Source of the DNA: JAGLGH01 sp034723595
GTDB taxonomy: Archaea; Nanobdellota; Nanobdellia; Woesearchaeales; JAGLGH01
NCBI GenBank assembly: GCA_034723595.1
Contig: JAYEPB010000126.1
Coordinates: 1-28,451, forward strand
Direction: 5' to 3'
DNA: 28,451 nucleotides
Made by a program: the position numbers and the translations under genes. How positions within the stretch are numbered: position 1 is the stretch's first letter; the number at the start of each line of letters is the position of its first letter. This document shows positions 24,026 through 28,451 of this stretch, one piece after another. The notes below the pieces were generated by a model. The model searched no databases. It was not told where the DNA came from and saw nothing but the letters and a program-made list of their open reading frames with translations.

Positions 24026-27000
24026 GAATAATATGAATAACCCAGAAATTTCTTATCTTTTTCTTAATCTCTCCTATCTTTTTAATAAACTTATTCTTGC
24101 CAGGTTTCTCTCCTAAGCTGAATATTATTTTATCAATATCTTCATCTCTGAAACCTCTGCTGACAAGTGCACCTTTTATCTCATCAATAGAAAAGCCTTT
24201 TTTTGCATGCCTTTGTGCCCAGTCATTTACATGTTCATTTTTAGCTGTACCTGCTGCTTTGTCTTTAGCTTTATTTTGTTTTTGTTTCTTTTCTTCTTCA
24301 TAATCTTCTTCGCTTTCGTCATCCTCGCCTTGCTTAAGGGTGCTGATGTAATAATAATACATATTAAATCCTGTGCCTCCAAGCAGCGCAAAGACAATAA
24401 TCACCAATAATGTCACAATAATATTCCTTGCTATTAAATTAGAGAATTTTTTCCATGTTCTTGAGAAGAATCCATGACCTTTCTCTTCTTCTACCTCTAT
24501 CACTCCAGGTATTTCTTCAGATGCTGGTTCAGATGGAACCTCTTCAGCTTTTTCAATTACAGCTTCTCTTTCTTTTATTCTCTCTTCTTCTTCAACAACA
24601 ACTGGTGCTGGTCTTTCTATTATAACCTGTTCTGCTGTTATTGCAAAATATGACATGCCATTAGTCTCTGCTTTATACAGATAAGTGTTATTCACTTCTT
24701 TAAGGAATCTTGCTGTATGTTTTTCCCATACATTATTATAATATCTCTCCAGATATATTTTATCTTTGTTATATTGCGAATCAAACCAGGATTTATTGAT
24801 ATTGAATTCAAAAGAAATTGAAGAAATTGTTGTATTATCAATTCCTTCTGCTTCTATCCTCATATAGTGATATGCGTTTCTTAAGGGGTTTTCTATAAAA
24901 GATATGTCATCAACCCGCTGGAACACAAAGCTGATAAGGTTGTTTGGTCCTGTTGTCCTTAACTTGAAATTTCTTAAAGGAATCCTTTGATCAGCTATAG
25001 GTATCTCTAATACTCCTGCTCCAAGATAACTGAAATATCTTGAATACTTTGGCCCGCTCGGAACTGTGGCTACGGCTGTACTTCCGCCTCCTCCTCCTCC
25101 GCCCCCTCCGCCAGTATATCGGTTTGAGCATGAAGTTGTTGATATTATGCAATCGCTATTACAATTTAAAGTACCAAGATCATAGCCTTTAGTGGCACAG
25201 GTTTCACTTCCAAAATCACTGCCATCACATTCTTCATCTCCATCTTTTGTGTCATCTCCGCAATATGTCTGCTGTCTTACGCCTGAATGAGACAGTCCAG
25301 TTATGACAAATGTATTATTATCATCACTTAAATTGCAATTGTAATCACCTGAACTGCCTGGGCATGTTATAGGTGTTTCATCATCTTCATTGCAGAAAGA
25401 TGAAATGTTATTTATGGATTCTATTTCAGCATCTTTTATGCAAATGCTTGGAATGCTTGTATTAAGCTTTGCAACATATATAGTCTTTGTACTGGCTTGG
25501 GATGTGAGGTTAAGACCTTTGATAAGAAGATAGCCAGAACTTGCGCTAGTTGGCTGCTTTTCCAGGGTTATACCAGACAAATTAAGCATGCTTGTATTGC
25601 TGAAAGTCCAATTAAATTCCAACAAACTTGAAGTATTATATGATATATTTATCTCATGGATTCCATTAAATTCCTGTGATAGGTTTGTTAAATTACCAAT
25701 TGATATATTCAATGAAATGTTTGATATTATTGTGTCAGCCTCTCCTACTAAATAATCCTCAGTGTCATTGATGCCGTCATTATCAACATCTTCTAGGTCT
25801 AAGATTGTTATATTGATGACTGTTTCTGTTACCTGGTTGCCATCGCTGACATTGACTTTGAAATAATGATCTCCTGAATCCTGGTATGTCGTATTCCATA
25901 TAAATGAATCATTAATGTTAGTGAATTTGGTATCATTTATTCCATATGTCAGATTATCATTATCAATGTCTGTTGCATTTACTGTGATATTAATTGTTTC
26001 AGTCTCATTATATGCAGCATTGTATGTTAAAGTGAACTGAGGAGCATCATTTAGAGGGGTTACATTAAATACTATTTCTTCAGTTATGTTATTTACTCCA
26101 TCGCTTGCAGTAATTGTTATAGCCAATAGTCCATTCCAGTCCTGGGCAGGTGTGAAATTAATCAATCCAGTATCATTGTCTATTGAAATTTCAGTTGTAT
26201 TAGTCGTATTTAGAGAATAAGTTATTGGATCATTCTCATCATCAGAAGCATTTACATCATAGGTTATAGAACTATCTTCATCTAATGTTAGATTGATGAA
26301 AGAATGCAGCCAGTAAAGTGGCTTATTGGTATTATTTACATTAAGAATCCATGAATGCTCATTCTGAAGAACAGAATCGTTTATGATTATTGTGATGTTA
26401 TAGCTTCCTGCTGAAGAATAATTGCCTGTGAAGTTCCATTCAGTTGTTTCGTTTGCTGTAAGAGTGGAATTGAGATACCATTTTACTGATGTATATGGGC
26501 CATCATCAGTATAATTAATAGTGAAGGTTTGGTTATTAGGTTCGGAGATATTTATTTCTGTTGCAGGGCTTGTTTGTGTTATGTTTGGAGCTGAATTGTT
26601 TAGGAATATTGTTCTGTTTTCTGTATATCCTGTATTTCCTGCTGAATCATTTGCGCAGATATAGAATGTGATGTACCCGCTACCAGTTAGATTATAATGC
26701 CAATTCTGGTTTGAGCCAGTCATCAATATATTTTCTGAAGTATTTATGAGATGCAGTGTGGTGTTGTATATGTTTTCATTAGAACTTATATTTATTAAAA
26801 CTGAGTCTGCTGTTGATATAGTTCCGTTTTCAGGTGATTCAATTGTCAAGTCAGGTGGGGTTAAGTCCTGGGTAATGTTTAAGACAGTTAAATTCCATAG
26901 ATTAAAGACTGAATCATAAGAGTTATTTATCTCCACTTTGATTGTATAATTTCCTTCACAGGAGTAGTTGCCGCCAAAACTATAATTTGTGCTGTTCTCA

Positions 27001-28451
27001 TATGCTTGTTGTGCTGTGTTGTTAAGATACCATATAATCAGAGCATTATCATCAAGATTTGTAAAGCTAATATTAAACAATGTAGTTTCAGGCTCATCAA
27101 TCACCACAGAATCATTATCAGGATATTTAGAGAGGATTGATAAGGATGGGGTATCATTCACATTAAGGATCCATGAATGCTCATCCTGAAGGACAGAATC
27201 GTTTATGCTTATTGTGATGTTATAGCTTCCTGCTGAAGAATAATTGCCTGTGAAGTTCCATTCAGCTGTTTCGTTTGCTATAAGGGTAGAATTAAGATAC
27301 CATTCAATTAAAAGCGAAGGACCGTCATTAGTATAATTGATTGAAAAAGTTTGGTTATTAGGTTCGGAGATATTTATTTCTGTTGCAGGGCTTGTTTGTG
27401 TTATGTTTGGAGCAGAGTTGTTGAGGAATATTGATCTGTTTTCAGACTCTCCTGGGAATCCGTTTATGTCGTTTCCTGTGACAAAGAAAGTTATAGATCC
27501 ATTTCCGCTGAGATTATAATACCATGAAGTCCCAGAACCATCCATTGATATGTTCTCTGAAGGATCTACTATATGCAGCATTGCGCTGGAGAGGTTTTCA
27601 TCAGAGGTTATATTTATCAAAACAGAATCATCTGTTGAAATATAATCTGCTTCTGGAGATGTGATTGTTATATTAGGTCCACCATCAAGTTCTAGCAAAG
27701 CTTCATAAAGGTCAATTCTGGAATAATTCAGCCCAGATGCTGAATCATAAATCTGCTTCCCAGTTCTATTAAAAATGCTTTCAATCTTCTGTGGTGTCTT
27801 TGATTGTCCTGACAATTTAAGATATTGATTAATGATAGCAAATGCTCCAGCAACATGAGGTGTTGCCATAGAAGTTCCTGATTTAAGAGTATATCCTCCA
27901 TTAGGATATTTTGTTGCATTGATATTTGAACCAGGGGCAAATAACTGGACTAGTTCATTGCGATTTGAATAACCTGCAAAATTATCATTTTTCTCTGTTG
28001 CGCCTACTGGTGTTGCATTCTGAATACAAGCAGGTCCACTTATCTTATCGCTATATCCGTCATTTCCAGTAGCAATTATTATACTGATATTTTTTGCAAC
28101 TGCTGAATTTATTGCACTTACAAGACCTGAATACTCACTAACATTATCACAATAGTTGCTATAGCCTCCACCGCCAAGACTCATGCTTATGACTGAAATA
28201 TTATAAGCAGCAGCATTATCTGTGCAGTATTCAATGCCTTTTATTATCTCTGCAGTATAGCAACCACCACTTGAATCACAAGCCTTAATGGCTATCACAT
28301 TAGAATCATGTGCTACACCTTTAATCTCTCCATTTGCTGCAACAATACCAGCACAGTGTGTCCCATGGTTATTGTCATCCATAGGATTAGGATTCATACC
28401 ATAAAAGTTATAGCCACCAATTACTTTTGAGCAATTACTCCAATTATAAGT
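24012..28451 (-). CDS. Giant membrane-anchored subtilisin-like (S8) protease, 5' end missing
   Basis: The frame is open to the window edge; 1479 residues are present and numbering here starts at that edge. The S8 catalytic domain has HGTHCAG (His29), ATGND (oxyanion Asn130) and SGTSMATPHVAG (Ser194); the Asp motif, signal peptide and any propeptide lie outside. Next come tandem Ig-like domains very rich in NxS/T sequons with a 274-residue repeat, a cadherin-like region, a calcium loop DVDNDGINDTED, an unnamed domain shared with the protein at 969, a CGDDTKDGDEECDG cysteine motif, a G10 linker, a PGF-pre-PGF-like domain, and one membrane helix near 1338-1368. The cytoplasmic tail has a charged linker and a small helical domain (SIDEIKGALVSRGFRDEDI). 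It probably cuts surface or foreign proteins outside the cell. Confidence 0.92.
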   Translation of the reverse strand, partial: TYNWSNCSKVIGGYNFYGMNPNPMDDNNHGTHCAGIVAANGEIKGVAHDSNVIAIKACDSSGGCYTAEIIKGIEYCTDNAAAYNISVISMSLGGGGYSNYCDNVSEYSGLVSAINSAVAKNISIIIATGNDGYSDKISGPACIQNATPVGATEKNDNFAGYSNRNELVQLFAPGSNINATKYPNGGYTLKSGTSMATPHVAGAFAIINQYLKLSGQSKTPQKIESIFNRTGKQIYDSASGLNYSRIDLYEALLELDGGPNITITSPEADYISTDDSVLINITSDENLSSAMLHIVDPSENISMDGSGTSWYYNLSGNGSITFFVTGNDINGFPGESENRSIFLNNSAPNITQTSPATEINISEPNNQTFSINYTNDGPSLLIEWYLNSTLIANETAEWNFTGNYSSAGSYNITISINDSVLQDEHSWILNVNDTPSLSILSKYPDNDSVVIDEPETTLFNISFTNLDDNALIIWYLNNTAQQAYENSTNYSFGGNYSCEGNYTIKVEINNSYDSVFNLWNLTVLNITQDLTPPDLTIESPENGTISTADSVLINISSNENIYNTTLHLINTSENILMTGSNQNWHYNLTGSGYITFYICANDSAGNTGYTENRTIFLNNSAPNITQTSPATEINISEPNNQTFTINYTDDGPYTSVKWYLNSTLTANETTEWNFTGNYSSAGSYNITIIINDSVLQNEHSWILNVNNTNKPLYWLHSFINLTLDEDSSITYDVNASDDENDPITYSLNTTNTTEISIDNDTGLINFTPAQDWNGLLAITITASDGVNNITEEIVFNVTPLNDAPQFTLTYNAAYNETETINITVNATDIDNDNLTYGINDTKFTNINDSFIWNTTYQDSGDHYFKVNVSDGNQVTETVINITILDLEDVDNDGINDTEDYLVGEADTIISNISLNISIGNLTNLSQEFNGIHEINISYNTSSLLEFNWTFSNTSMLNLSGITLEKQPTSASSGYLLIKGLNLTSQASTKTIYVAKLNTSIPSICIKDAEIESINNISSFCNEDDETPITCPGSSGDYNCNLSDDNNTFVITGLSHSGVRQQTYCGDDTKDGDEECDGSDFGSETCATKGYDLGTLNCNSDCIISTTSCSNRYTGGGGGGGGGGSTAVATVPSGPKYSRYFSYLGAGVLEIPIADQRIPLRNFKLRTTGPNNLISFVFQRVDDISFIENPLRNAYHYMRIEAEGIDNTTISSISFEFNINKSWFDSQYNKDKIYLERYYNNVWEKHTARFLKEVNNTYLYKAETNGMSYFAITAEQVIIERPAPVVVEEEERIKEREAVIEKAEEVPSEPASEEIPGVIEVEEEKGHGFFSRTWKKFSNLIARNIIVTLLVIIVFALLGGTGFNMYYYYISTLKQGEDDESEEDYEEEKKQKQNKAKDKAAGTAKNEHVNDWAQRHAKKGFSIDEIKGALVSRGFRDEDIDKIIFSLGEKPGKNKFIKKIGEIKKKIRNFWVIHIILRKR
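24640..25060 (-). other. PGF-pre-PGF-like domain of the protease
   Basis: About 140 residues with an even beta pattern, including ISFVFQRVDD, SSISFEFNINKSWF, IYLERYYNNVWEKH, LYKAETNGMSYFAIT. This matches the PGF-pre-PGF domain that precedes the membrane anchor in many archaeal surface proteins. Here it is followed by a plain membrane helix and a cytoplasmic tail, not by a PGF-CTERM. Confidence 0.65.
26334..27680 (-). repeat. Two copies of an Ig-like domain pair within the protease gene
   Basis: The segments at about 27155-27680 and 26334-26858 encode the same pair of beta-sandwich domains, offset 822 bp (274 residues). Shared landmarks are DSVLINI, RTIFLNNSAPNITQTSP-type strings, EINISEPNNQTF, WYLNSTL, WNFTGNYSSAGSYNITI and EHSWILNVN. 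About 60 bp around 26531-26592 and 27353-27414 are identical. A third, diverged domain lies between them. Confidence 0.85.

Noticed and set aside
25080..25112. Run of ten glycine codons in the protease gene as a possible unstable repeat
   Set aside because: The codons vary and it is a plausible flexible linker after the cysteine motif; nothing beyond that can be supported.

Overview
The window is archaeal and most resembles a DPANN genome of the Woesearchaeota/Pacearchaeota type. The support is a ribosomal protein eS1 (S3Ae), an Lhr-type helicase, a Dph2-like protein, TATA boxes about 27-30 nt upstream of several ATGs (leaderless-type promoters), surface proteins with PEF-CTERM-like tails, and a protease with a PGF-pre-PGF-like domain. 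The lineage is inferred from gene content only; there is no rRNA in the window. I see no tRNA, CRISPR array, insertion sequence or phage gene.

Layout. (1) 24-5735: a co-directional run of two small exported or membrane proteins and a 1588-residue surface protein with cysteine-rich, glycine-rich and calcium-loop modules and a PEF-CTERM-like tail. (2) 5809-6740: eS1 with an acidic tail, then a 2[4Fe-4S] ferredoxin 2 nt downstream. (3) 6724-7173, minus: a decayed small gene with two compensating frameshifts. (4) 7394-12103: a second giant surface protein, with four units of an 849-bp tandem repeat (two adjacent units identical in sequence), a MopE-like metal-binding motif and the same kind of tail. 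(5) 12123-15707, minus: an unknown protein and an Lhr-type helicase. (6) 15893-16705: a Dph2-like protein without the first Dph2 domain. (7) 16753-22762: two divergent transcription units. One holds an RHG histidine phosphatase overlapping a swivelling-phosphohistidine protein; the other holds a double Lrp-type regulator followed by an ATP-grasp/phosphohistidine enzyme built like rifampicin phosphotransferase. (8) 22766-24025: a U32 peptidase-family protein. (9) 24012-28451, minus: a very large membrane-anchored subtilisin-like protease, cut by the window edge.

Two themes stand out. The first is surface biology: three giant exported proteins share modules (a glycine-rich beta module present six times in two of them, and an unnamed domain of about 150-170 residues shared by the protease and the first surface protein). 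This suggests a cell-surface adhesion or processing set. The second, and the best candidate for an undescribed system, is the 16753-22762 island. It combines a phosphohistidine-forming enzyme, a stand-alone phosphohistidine carrier without a kinase domain, a phosphatase of the superfamily that contains the phosphohistidine phosphatase SixA, and a dedicated regulator with a palindrome centred on its own promoter.
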